Below the pieces are notes generated by a model. It was not told the origin of the DNA. It searched no databases and saw only the letters and a list, made by a program, of their open reading frames with translations. From Pseudomonadota bacterium (GTDB lineage: Bacteria > Pseudomonadota > Alphaproteobacteria > Caulobacterales > Caulobacteraceae): a DNA stretch of 43,662 nt. Position numbers and translations under genes: made by a program. This document shows positions 8,310 through 16,013 of the stretch, in pieces (within the stretch, counting starts at the first letter, position 1; the number at the start of each line of letters is the position of its first letter). The DNA lies in assembly GCA_963205005.1 (NCBI GenBank), contig CAUJHW010000076.1, positions 1-43,662 on the forward strand, read 5' to 3'.

Positions 8310-9344
8310 GTGACGGCAGCAACTCAAGGATCCGTCCCTGACATGATGCGTGTGACCCGCTTCCTGCTCGCCTCGGCCGCCGCTTTCGCCGCCCTCCCGG
8401 CGGCAGGCGGGGCGTGGGCGGGGGAGAAGGAGATCCCTCGGCAGGTGTCGTTCGGCGGTTCCTGTGTGAAATGCGAGCTTTCCGGCCGGAACCTCTCAGG
8501 CGCCCGGATCGTGGGCGCCAACTTCTCCGGCGCGAACATGATGGGCGCCAACCTCCGCGACGCCAAATTCCACGCCTCCAACTTCGCCGGCGCCGACCTG
8601 ACGAAGGCCGACCTGAGCGACTCGGCCATGAGCGGCGCCAATTTCTCGGGCGCGAACCTCACCGGCGCCCGGCTGCGCTCGACCGAGGCCAACGGCGTGG
8701 TGTTCGGCGGCGCCACGCTCAGCAGCGCCGACATGTCCGACGTCGAGGCGACGGGCGCGGTGTTCCGCAAGGCGATCATGGTCGCCACCATTCTGCGCTC
8801 GGCGACCCTGCGCGGTGTGTCGTTCGACGGCGCCGATCTGTCGCGGGCGACGATGAACGACATAGAGGCCCAGGGCGCCAACTTCTCCCGGGCCCGCCTG
8901 GCCGGGACCAGCCTGCGTTCGGCCGACCTCAAGGGCGCTAACTTCCTCCGGTCCGAGGCCGCCGGGGTCAGCTTTCAGGACGCTGACCTGACGGGCGCCA
9001 CGCTCACGTCCGGCGACTTCAGCCACGCCTCGTTCCGCTCCACCAACCTGACCGGGGCCAACCTGGTGAACGGCCGTTTCGACGGCGCCGATTTCCGCGA
9101 CGCGGACCTCAAGCGCGCCACCCTGATCGGCGCGGACCTGTCCAATACCCGTGGTCTCACCCAGGATCAGGTCGACGAGGCCTGCGCCGGCGCCGGCACC
9201 CGCCTCCCGCGCGGCATTGTCGCTCGCGGCTGCAACGGCGCCCGGATGATCTATCGCCAGCAATGGTCGCAGCCGGACATGAAGATGGTCCCGGCCATGC
9301 CCGCGATGCCGGCAGCCCGCTACGTCGTGATCACCGGCCGGTAG
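8310..9344 (+). CDS. Secreted pentapeptide-repeat protein
   Basis: A 344-residue protein starting at GTG 8310, preceded at the proper distance by a strong GAGGAGG ribosome binding site (8298-8304). ATGs at 8343 and 8346 are weaker alternatives. A signal peptide ends near AWAGEK (about residue 38). A short Cys pair follows (SCVKCELSG), then about 45 pentapeptide units of the A(D/N)LXX type (GANFSGANMMGANLRDAKF and so on) to roughly residue 285. These fold into a right-handed quadrilateral beta-helix. The C-terminal part has a Cys pair (DEACAGAG, ARGCNGA) and a Met/Pro-rich end. Periplasmic or surface location is inferred; the binding partner is unknown. Terminal hairpin at 9381-9404. Confidence 0.85.
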   Translation: MTAATQGSVPDMMRVTRFLLASAAAFAALPAAGGAWAGEKEIPRQVSFGGSCVKCELSGRNLSGARIVGANFSGANMMGANLRDAKFHASNFAGADLTKADLSDSAMSGANFSGANLTGARLRSTEANGVVFGGATLSSADMSDVEATGAVFRKAIMVATILRSATLRGVSFDGADLSRATMNDIEAQGANFSRARLAGTSLRSADLKGANFLRSEAAGVSFQDADLTGATLTSGDFSHASFRSTNLTGANLVNGRFDGADFRDADLKRATLIGADLSNTRGLTQDQVDEACAGAGTRLPRGIVARGCNGARMIYRQQWSQPDMKMVPAMPAMPAARYVVITGR

Positions 9345-9380
9345 GCGCGCGCGCTCAGGTCAGCTCGCAAGACATCCCGG

Positions 9381-9404
9381 TCATCCCGGCGGATGCCGGG
9401 ATGA
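9381..9404. terminator. Stem-loop between convergent genes
   Basis: A perfect 10-base-pair stem, TCATCCCGGC at 9381-9390 and GCCGGGATGA at 9395-9404 with a GGAT loop, lies between the convergent pentapeptide gene and aspS. There is no T-run, so it may be a bidirectional hairpin stabilising both 3' ends rather than a classical terminator. ATCCCGG/CCGGGAT hairpins are also a repetitive intergenic motif in many alphaproteobacteria. Confidence 0.5.
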
Positions 9405-9424
9405 GCGGTGTTGAGGCGCGCCCG

Positions 9425-11203
9425 CTATACCTTGATCGGCGGCGCCAGCCGGATATGCAGTTCTTTCAACTGCTTCTCCGCGACTTCTGACGGCGCGTTC
9501 ATCATCAGGTCCTGACCCTGCTGGTTCAGCGGGAAGGCGATGACCTCGCGGATGGCCGTCTCGCCGGCCAGCAGCATGACGATCCGGTCGATGCCGGGCG
9601 CAAGGCCACCGTGCGGCGGCGCGCCGTGGCGGAACGCGTTCAGCATGCCGCCGAACTGCTCCTCGACCACCTCCGGCCCGTAGCCGGCGATCTCGAAGGC
9701 TTTCAGCATGATCTCCGGCAGGTGGTTCCGGATCGCGCCCGAGCACAGCTCATAGCCGTTGCAGACGATGTCGTACTGGTAGGCGAGGATATCCAGCGGA
9801 TCCTTGCTGTTCAGCGCGTCCAGCTCGCCTTGCGGCATCGAGAACGGGTTATGGCTGAAGTCGACGTGGTTCGACTCCTCGTTCATCTCGAACATCGGGA
9901 AGTCGACGATCCAGACGAACTCGAACCGGTCCTCGTCCACCAGCTTCAGGTCCGTGCCCACCTTGGTCCGGGCCGAACCCGCGAACTTGGCGAACACCTT
10001 GGGGTCGCCGGCGACGAAGAAGGCCGCATCGCCTTGCCCCATGCCCAGCTGGCCCATGACCGCGTCGGTCTTTTCGGGGCCGAGGTTCTTGGCGATCGGG
10101 CCACCCCAGCCGCCCTGGTCCTCGCTCCAGAAGATGTAGCCCAGGCCCGGCTGGCCTTCGCCCTGCGCCCAGCTGTTCATGCGGTCACAGAACGCGCGGC
10201 TGCCGCCCTTCGGCGCGGGAATGCCCCACACCGCGTTCTTGCCGTCTTCCAGGATGCGGGCGAACAGGCCGAAGCCGCCGCCGCGGAACGGGTCCGAGAC
10301 GTCCTGCATGATGATCGGGTTGCGCAGGTCCGGCTTGTCGGTGCCGTACTTGCTCATGCACTCCCGATACGGGATCCGCGGGAACGGATAGGGCGTCACC
10401 GGCTTGCCGCCCGAGAATTCCTCGAACACCCCGTGCATCACCGGCTCGATGGCCGCGAACACATCTTCCTGGGTGACGAAACTCATCTCGACGTCGAGCT
10501 GGTAGAATTCGAGGCTGCGGTCGGCGCGCAGGTCCTCGTCGCGGAAGCAGGGGGCGATCTGGAAGTAGCGGTCAAAGCCCGACACCATCAGCAGCTGCTT
10601 GAACTGCTGAGGCGCCTGCGGCAGCGCATAGAACTTCGACGGGTGCAGCCGCGACGGCACCAGGAAGTCCCGCGCGCCTTCCGGCGACGAGGCGGTCAGG
10701 ATCGGCGTCTGGTACTCGAGGAACCCCTGCCCGATCATCCGGCTGCGGATCGAGTGGATCACCTTCGAACGCAGCACGATGTTCCGGTGCAGCGTCTCGC
10801 GCCGCAGGTCCAGGTGGCGGTTCTTCAGCCGGATCTCTTCCGGATAGTCGGGCTCGCCGAACACCGGCAGCGGCAGCTCCGAGGCCTCCGACAGAACGGT
10901 GATCTCGCGCACGCGGATCTCGACTTCGCCGGTCGGCAGGTTCGGGTTCGTCGTCTCCGCCGAGCGGGCAACGACCTCGCCGTCCACTCGGATCACGCTC
11001 TCGGCGCGCAGGCGCTCGATGACGTTGAACCCGGGCGTTTCCGGACTGATCACCAGCTGGGTCAGGCCATAGTGGTCGCGCAGGTCCACGAACATGAGCC
11101 CGCCGTGGTCGCGCTTGCGGTGGATCCAGCCGGAGAGGCGGACCGTCTTGCCGGTGTCGGCGGCGCGGAGCGCGCCGCAGGTATGAGTGCGGTAGGCGTG
11201 CAT
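9425..11203 (-). CDS. aspS: Aspartyl-tRNA synthetase (possibly aspartate-tRNA(Asp/Asn) ligase)
   Basis: A 592-residue class II synthetase that charges tRNA(Asp). The ATG at 11201-11203 ([13 protein letters not shown]) is chosen over an upstream in-frame start because the family begins there. Order: anticodon-binding OB fold (about 1-110, [24 protein letters not shown]), the catalytic core with motif 2 ([23 protein letters not shown]), the bacterial GAD insertion, and motif 3 ([17 protein letters not shown]) near the end. H33 in RDHGG matches the histidine seen in non-discriminating enzymes that also charge tRNA(Asn), but the second diagnostic region is not clearly of that type. An asparagine role is thus possible, not shown. 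Confidence 0.97.
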   Translation of the reverse strand: MHAYRTHTCGALRAADTGKTVRLSGWIHRKRDHGGLMFVDLRDHYGLTQLVISPETPGFNVIERLRAESVIRVDGEVVARSAETTNPNLPTGEVEIRVREITVLSEASELPLPVFGEPDYPEEIRLKNRHLDLRRETLHRNIVLRSKVIHSIRSRMIGQGFLEYQTPILTASSPEGARDFLVPSRLHPSKFYALPQAPQQFKQLLMVSGFDRYFQIAPCFRDEDLRADRSLEFYQLDVEMSFVTQEDVFAAIEPVMHGVFEEFSGGKPVTPYPFPRIPYRECMSKYGTDKPDLRNPIIMQDVSDPFRGGGFGLFARILEDGKNAVWGIPAPKGGSRAFCDRMNSWAQGEGQPGLGYIFWSEDQGGWGGPIAKNLGPEKTDAVMGQLGMGQGDAAFFVAGDPKVFAKFAGSARTKVGTDLKLVDEDRFEFVWIVDFPMFEMNEESNHVDFSHNPFSMPQGELDALNSKDPLDILAYQYDIVCNGYELCSGAIRNHLPEIMLKAFEIAGYGPEVVEEQFGGMLNAFRHGAPPHGGLAPGIDRIVMLLAGETAIREVIAFPLNQQGQDLMMNAPSEVAEKQLKELHIRLAPPIKV

Positions 11204-11280
11204 TTTGCTTGGGAAATCGGGTGATTTGTGAGGCGCGGAAGGGCGCACGCGGGGGCCTGAAAGTCAAGGCGCGGCCGCTC

Positions 11281-11424
11281 TTCCCTCCCCTTAACGGGGA
11301 GGGACAGGCCGCGCAGCGGCCAGGGTGGGGAAGTCGGGATCAGGCTCCGCGTCCGCGCTCCGGCCCACGCTTCCCCACCCTGTTCGCCTCAGGCGAACGG
11401 TCCCTCCCCGTTAAGGGGAGGGAA
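11281..11424. repeat. 144-base palindromic intergenic element with 25-base terminal inverted repeats
   Basis: The segment between the serine hydrolase stop and aspS starts TTCCCTCCCCTTAACGGGGA (terminal repeat 11281-11305). It ends with its exact complement at 11400-11424 (25 of 25 bases). A second nested pair, CAGGGTGGGGAAG (11321-11333) and CTTCCCCACCCTG (11370-11382), is also perfect. Smaller hairpins (CGCCT/AGGCG, near 11386-11395) fill the arms. No coding potential. It resembles a MITE-like or REP-like element of the CT-rich type scattered in Caulobacterales intergenic regions. It may also act as an RNA hairpin in the transcript running from the hydrolase toward aspS. Confidence 0.8.
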
Positions 11425-11432
11425 AACGACGC

Positions 11433-12788
11433 CTACTTCTCGGGATGGATCAGCGCCTGGTAGGTCAGCGTCCGGGCCATGGTCCCCAGGTCGTCGCCGC
11501 CAGTGCTGCCCATGCGCTGGATCATGCCGACGAAGATCAGGTCGTTGGTCGGGTCCACCCAGAACCACGTCCCGGCCGCGCCGCCCCAGCTCATCGTGCC
11601 GTCGCCCTGATTGGTGCCGGCCGCCCGGGCGTCTTTCACCACCATGAAGTCGAGACCAAAGCCCACGGCCTCATTGAAGCGCGCGCCGGTGGTGCCGTTG
11701 GAGTTCACCAGCACGTCCTTCGGGATGACGTTGGTCCCCATCAGCTCGACGGATGTCGGCGCCAGGATGCGCACGCCATCCAGTTCACCCTTGTTGGCGA
11801 TCATCTGGGCGAAGCGAGCGTAATCCATGGTCGTGCCCACCAGACCACCGCCGCCGGACTCCATCGCAGGCGGCGACAGATAGGTCGGCATGTCGTTGTC
11901 GAAGACTTTCCGGGCTTCCTCGATCTTTCCGGTCTCGCGGTTGCCCACATAAACGGCGGCGAGACGGCTGGCCTTGGCGGCGGGCACGTAGAAGGCTGTG
12001 TCGGTCATCTTCAGGGGCTTGAAGATCCGGCTCTCCATGAACTGGCCCAGCGTCTGGCCGGAGAGCTTCTCGACGATGTAGCCCTGGATATCGACCGACG
12101 ACGAATACCGCCACGCAGTCCCCGGCTGGTAGACCAGCGGGATCGTCGCCGTGCGGTCGATCATGTCCTTCAGACCGTTGGCGCCGAGCACGCGCTTCTC
12201 GCGATACATCTTGTCGACCGGATGCTCGTCCTGCAGGCCGTATCCGAAGCCCGCCGTGTGGCTCATGATCTCGCGCATGGTCGGCGGACGCTTCATGTCC
12301 TCCAGCACCGGTTTCCCGGCGGCATCGACGCCGGTCATAACCCTGAGGGTCTTGAACTCCGGCACATAACGGGTGACCGGGTCATCCAGTCGCCACTTGC
12401 CTTCCTCGAACAGGATCATCATCGCCACGCCGGTGATCGGCTTGGTCATCGAATAGATGCGGAAGATCGAGTCCTGCGACATCGGCTGGCCCGTCTCCAG
12501 GCTCTGCTTGCCGTAGGTCTTGAACGACACGACCTTTCCATGCCGCGCCAGCAGGGTGGTCATGCCGGCCACCCGGCCGCCCGTCACCGCGCCGGCCATG
12601 TAGGCGTCCAGCTTCGCCAGCCGGGCGCTGTCGAAGCCGACCGATTCCGGGCTCGCGGCCGGCGACAGCGCCTTGGGCGCAGCGGCGGCGGCGGGCTTGC
12701 GGGCGGTCTGGGCGTAACCGGCGGAGAACGGCGCCAGCGCCAGTGAAACCGCGGTCAGCGCCGCGGCGAAACGATAGTGCGCACTCAT
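11433..12788 (-). CDS. Exported serine hydrolase, beta-lactamase (class C) family
   Basis: A 451-residue protein. The ATG at 12786-12788 (MSAHYRF) gives a clean signal peptide ending near YAQTA, so it is preferred over an upstream in-frame start. The beta-lactamase/penicillin-binding fold follows with the nucleophile motif S113-M-T-K116 (RIYSMTKPITG), a YSS triad in place of Y-x-N (WRYSSSVD), HTAGFGYG, and a GGAAGTWFWVDP segment as the third motif. Members include esterases, D-aminopeptidases and carboxypeptidases; true beta-lactamase activity is not implied. The substrate is unknown. It lies upstream of aspS on the same strand, separated by a 144-base palindromic element. Confidence 0.9.
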   Translation of the reverse strand: MSAHYRFAAALTAVSLALAPFSAGYAQTARKPAAAAAPKALSPAASPESVGFDSARLAKLDAYMAGAVTGGRVAGMTTLLARHGKVVSFKTYGKQSLETGQPMSQDSIFRIYSMTKPITGVAMMILFEEGKWRLDDPVTRYVPEFKTLRVMTGVDAAGKPVLEDMKRPPTMREIMSHTAGFGYGLQDEHPVDKMYREKRVLGANGLKDMIDRTATIPLVYQPGTAWRYSSSVDIQGYIVEKLSGQTLGQFMESRIFKPLKMTDTAFYVPAAKASRLAAVYVGNRETGKIEEARKVFDNDMPTYLSPPAMESGGGGLVGTTMDYARFAQMIANKGELDGVRILAPTSVELMGTNVIPKDVLVNSNGTTGARFNEAVGFGLDFMVVKDARAAGTNQGDGTMSWGGAAGTWFWVDPTNDLIFVGMIQRMGSTGGDDLGTMARTLTYQALIHPEK

Positions 12789-12895
12789 CTTGGTCGTCTT
12801 CCCCCGAACCCTTGTTTGGAACGACCTTAGGCTGCGGCGGGGCCGGCGCAAGCGCGGGTGCGTTTCAGCCCCGCAACTCGGCTATGATCGGCCCC

Positions 12896-13387
12896 ATGAA
12901 GCGGCTTCTGATCATCTGGCATTCCCGCACCGGCGCGGCCCGGGCCATGGCCGAGGCCGCGGCGCGCGGCGGGGCCGCCGAACCCGGCACGACCGTACGG
13001 CTGGTCCCGGCCGAGGCGGCCACGGCGGACGACCTGCTGGCCGCCGACGGCTATCTCTTCGCCGGCCCCGAGAACCTGGCCGCGCTCTCCGGCGAGATGA
13101 AGGCTTTCCTCGACCGCACCTACTACGACGCGCTGGAGCGTCTGAACGGCCGCCCCTATGCCCACATGATCGCCGCCGGCAGCGACGGGACCGGCGCGGC
13201 GCGGCAATTGGCCCGCATCGCCCTGGGGTGGCGGCTGAAGCCGGTCGCCGAACCGCTGATCGTCGTCACCCACGCCCAGACGCCCGAGGCGATCCACACG
13301 TCCAAGATCCTGACCGAAGCCGACCTCGCCCGCTGTCGCGAACTTGGCGCGGCGATGGCGGCGGGGATGGCCATGGGCGTGTTCTGA
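12896..13387 (+). CDS. Flavodoxin-like NAD(P)H-dependent oxidoreductase
   Basis: A 163-residue protein beginning MKRLLIIWHSRTGAARAMAEAAARGA-like, the phosphate-binding loop of flavodoxin folds (HSRTGAA near residues 9-15). FAGPENLAALSGEMKAFLDR follows, which is the second FMN-contact region of the flavodoxin/WrbA-type superfamily. It probably binds FMN and moves electrons to a small substrate; the partner is unknown. An ATG at 12884 is an in-frame alternative start. Divergent from the serine hydrolase (107-base gap) and followed after 55 bases by the PPOX-fold gene, another flavin-type protein. Confidence 0.8.
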   Translation: MKRLLIIWHSRTGAARAMAEAAARGGAAEPGTTVRLVPAEAATADDLLAADGYLFAGPENLAALSGEMKAFLDRTYYDALERLNGRPYAHMIAAGSDGTGAARQLARIALGWRLKPVAEPLIVVTHAQTPEAIHTSKILTEADLARCRELGAAMAAGMAMGVF

Positions 13388-13442
13388 CGGAACGCCCGGC
13401 TCCGCCCGGTGTTGGACTGGAGACCCCAACAAGTAGCATCCC

Positions 13443-13928
13443 ATGTCCAACGACACCGAGATCGAAGCCAAGTTCTGGAAGGCCCTGAAGTCGGACCGCA
13501 CCTTCATGCTCGGCCTCGCCGGGCGCGAGGACGGCCTGGGCCAGCCGATGACAGCCCAGACCGAGTCCGACGGCCGCGGCCCGATCTACATCTTCACCAG
13601 CAGGGAAACCGACCTGGCGCATGACCTCACCGGAAGCCAGCGGGCCACCGCCCACTTCGCCTCCAAGGGACATGACCTGTTCGCCAACCTCAGCGGCGAA
13701 CTGACCGCCGACAACGACCGCGCGACCATCGACCGCCTGTGGAGCCCCTTCGTCGCGGCCTGGTTCGAGGGCGGCAAGGACGATCCCAACCTGCTGCTCC
13801 TGCGCTTCGACGCCGACGAACTCCAGGTCTGGCTGAACGAGAACAGCGTCTTCGCCGGCATCCGCATGCTGCTCGGACGCGATCCCAAGAAGGATTACGG
13901 CGACAAGGCCGCCCAGATCCGGCTCTGA
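13443..13928 (+). CDS. Pyridoxamine 5'-phosphate oxidase family protein (general stress protein 26 type)
   Basis: A 161-residue split-barrel flavin-binding protein of the general-stress subgroup. Landmarks: EAKFWKALKSDRTFMLGLAG at the N-terminus, PMTAQTESDGRGPIYIFTSRET, ATAHFASKGHDLFANLSGEL, and RLWSPFVAAWFEGGKDDPNLLLLRF. The C-terminal part includes QVWLNENS. Members bind FMN or FAD; the physiological substrate is generally unknown and this is not the vitamin B6 enzyme PdxH. It follows the flavodoxin-like gene on the same strand, consistent with a small redox or stress unit. Start at the ATG 13443; no strong ribosome binding site is evident. Confidence 0.87.
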   Translation: MSNDTEIEAKFWKALKSDRTFMLGLAGREDGLGQPMTAQTESDGRGPIYIFTSRETDLAHDLTGSQRATAHFASKGHDLFANLSGELTADNDRATIDRLWSPFVAAWFEGGKDDPNLLLLRFDADELQVWLNENSVFAGIRMLLGRDPKKDYGDKAAQIRL

Positions 13929-14132
13929 AGCCCTGTCCGGTCCCTGCCGCCCCGGGCGGCGGGGGCCGGACCTCCGCGGCGCACCGTTCGTCGGCGCCCG
14001 GCGCGCATTCAGCCCCATTCTGCCCAGTCAACCTCTCGAATTCGAGGGGGAGCACGCGGCCGTTGTCGATTGGCCGCTCCGCCCGTCAAGTTTACGTTAA
14101 CAAATTCAGTGACGTGCATTTGGGGGTGACAG

Positions 14133-16013
14133 GTGCCAAGTCTGGTGAACGGACTCGGCGGAGCCGCCGGTTTCGGCGAAGGCGTGCTTGGCCGGAACGA
14201 TGACAGCTCCACAGGGCCCATCGACATCCGGTCGATCTTTGGCCCCAGCGGCATCAACTTCTTCGGCACGAACTACACGTCGCTGTTCGTCAACAACAAC
14301 GGCAACATCACCTTCACCTCGGCGCTGAGTGACTTCACGCCCTCGCCTATCGGCACCGGCCTCAGCTTTCCGATCATCGCCGCCTACTGGTTCGACATCG
14401 ACACCCGCGGCGGCGTCCTGTCCCCCACGCCCGGCGGCACGTCCACCGGCTCGAACCTCGTCTACTACGACCTCGATATCACCACCCACACCTTCACGGT
14501 GACCTGGGACGACGTGGGCTGGTACAGCTTCCGCTCCAACCCGATCAACGCCTTCCAGATGCAGCTCATCGACCAGGGCGGCGGCGATTTCGACATCATC
14601 TTCACCTACGAGACCATCGGCGCGGCGGGTCCCGCCGATGCGGACGGGCCGGGTGACTACGCGCGTGCGGGCTACTCTCCCGGCGGCGGACGGCCGGGCG
14701 GGTTCGAGCTGCCGGGATCCGGCAACGACTCCGCCGTCCTTCAGTTCGACACCAACCCCGGCAACACCGGCGTCCCGGGATCCTGGATGTTCCAGGTCCG
14801 CGGCGGCCAGGTCCTGGGCGGCAATGCGCCGGATCCGCTCGTACCGCCGCGCCCGGTCAGCTTCTCTGTCCAGACCCTCGGCCTCCAGCGCGAGGGCAAT
14901 TCCGGGGCCACGCCGTTTGACGTGGTGATCCGGCGTGGCGGCGGCGACCTAGACGAACCCTCGGTCGTCGACTGGCAGATCGTGATCGACGATCCGGCCG
15001 ACCTCGTCCCCGGCCAGGCGCTGTCTGGCACCGCCATCTTCGCGCCCTTCCAGGCCACCGTGACCGTGCCGGTGAGCATCGCCGGCGACCGGGCCTTCGA
15101 GCCCGACGACATGATGCGCTTCCAGCTCACCAACGTGACCTTCGGCGACGAGTCCTGGGATCCCGACGAGGAAGGCGCGGCGATCATCGTCAACGACGAC
15201 CCGGCCACCGCCTACAGCTTCTCCGGCGCGCAGCTCCGCGCCGAGGGCCAGGCTGGAGAGACCGCCTTCGACTTCGTCGTCCTGCGCACCGGCGACGTCT
15301 CCGTCGCCGCCAATGTCGACTGGCAGCTCGACTTTGGCACGGCCGACGCTCTCGACCTCGGCGTCCGGCAGTCCACCTTCGGCACGGTAAGCTTCGCGCC
15401 CGGCCAAGCCCAGGCGACCATCGTGGTGCAGGTCGCGGGCGACACCCGCCCCGAGCCCGACGAGACCTTCACCCTGCGTCTCGTTTCCTCCACCACGCGC
15501 GGGCTCGTCGCCGCCCAGACCGCGACGGCGGTGGGTACGATCCTGGATGACGACATCCGCCAGAGCGTGCTGGCGGCCAGCCCCACGGCTGTCGCCCTGC
15601 CCGAGGGCGATCAGGGCCTGACGACGTTCAGCTTCACCCTGTTCCGGGTCGGCGACTCCACCACGGCCCTCGACCTGCCCTACGCCGTTGCCCTGCCCAC
15701 CGGCGGGGCCGTCGAGGCCGACCTGGCGGGTCCGCTCAGCGGCCTGGTCAGCTTTGCCGCGGGAGCCTCCCAGGCCACCCTGACCGTGCTCGTCCAGGGC
15801 GACACCCGTCCCGAGGTGTCGGAGACCTTCCTGGTCAATGTGAGCGGCGCGCCGGGCATCAACGGCCTCCAGCTCACCGGCATGATCCTCAACGACGACA
15901 AGGTGCTGGGCTCCGCCGCCGGGTCCGTGGTCGCCGCGCCCCTCGCCGACGTCTCGATCTTCATGCAGCAGCTCGCGGGAGGCGGCCTGTGGTCGGACGC
16001 CGGGCTGTTCTGA
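14133..16013 (+). CDS. NIDO-domain and Calx-beta repeat protein without signal peptide
   Basis: A 626-residue protein. It starts at GTG 14133 behind a G-rich ribosome binding site. An in-frame TGA at 14127-14129 rules out any longer N-terminus, so there is no signal peptide. Residues about 1-225 look like a nidogen-type NIDO domain (FVNNNGNITFTSAL, IIAAYWFDIDT, HTFTVTWDDVGWYS, FQMQLIDQG). Three Calx-beta modules follow (about 243-355, 358-472, 480-590). They carry the repeated pattern G-T-hydrophobic-x-F-A-P-G, VxVAGDTRPEPDETF and IxxDD, with Asp/Glu pairs expected to bind calcium. An extracellular adhesive role with type I-like export is inferred; no export genes are nearby. It overlaps the next gene by 25 bases. 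Confidence 0.85.
   Translation: MPSLVNGLGGAAGFGEGVLGRNDDSSTGPIDIRSIFGPSGINFFGTNYTSLFVNNNGNITFTSALSDFTPSPIGTGLSFPIIAAYWFDIDTRGGVLSPTPGGTSTGSNLVYYDLDITTHTFTVTWDDVGWYSFRSNPINAFQMQLIDQGGGDFDIIFTYETIGAAGPADADGPGDYARAGYSPGGGRPGGFELPGSGNDSAVLQFDTNPGNTGVPGSWMFQVRGGQVLGGNAPDPLVPPRPVSFSVQTLGLQREGNSGATPFDVVIRRGGGDLDEPSVVDWQIVIDDPADLVPGQALSGTAIFAPFQATVTVPVSIAGDRAFEPDDMMRFQLTNVTFGDESWDPDEEGAAIIVNDDPATAYSFSGAQLRAEGQAGETAFDFVVLRTGDVSVAANVDWQLDFGTADALDLGVRQSTFGTVSFAPGQAQATIVVQVAGDTRPEPDETFTLRLVSSTTRGLVAAQTATAVGTILDDDIRQSVLAASPTAVALPEGDQGLTTFSFTLFRVGDSTTALDLPYAVALPTGGAVEADLAGPLSGLVSFAAGASQATLTVLVQGDTRPEVSETFLVNVSGAPGINGLQLTGMILNDDKVLGSAAGSVVAAPLADVSIFMQQLAGGGLWSDAGLF

Noticed and set aside
9611..11224. 537-codon plus-strand frame opposite aspS
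   Set aside because: Antisense to a highly conserved synthetase; composition rich in His/Arg/Val with no family features.
11445..12746. 433-codon plus-strand frame opposite the serine hydrolase
   Set aside because: Shadow of a gene with clear catalytic motifs; no signal, domain or ribosome binding site.
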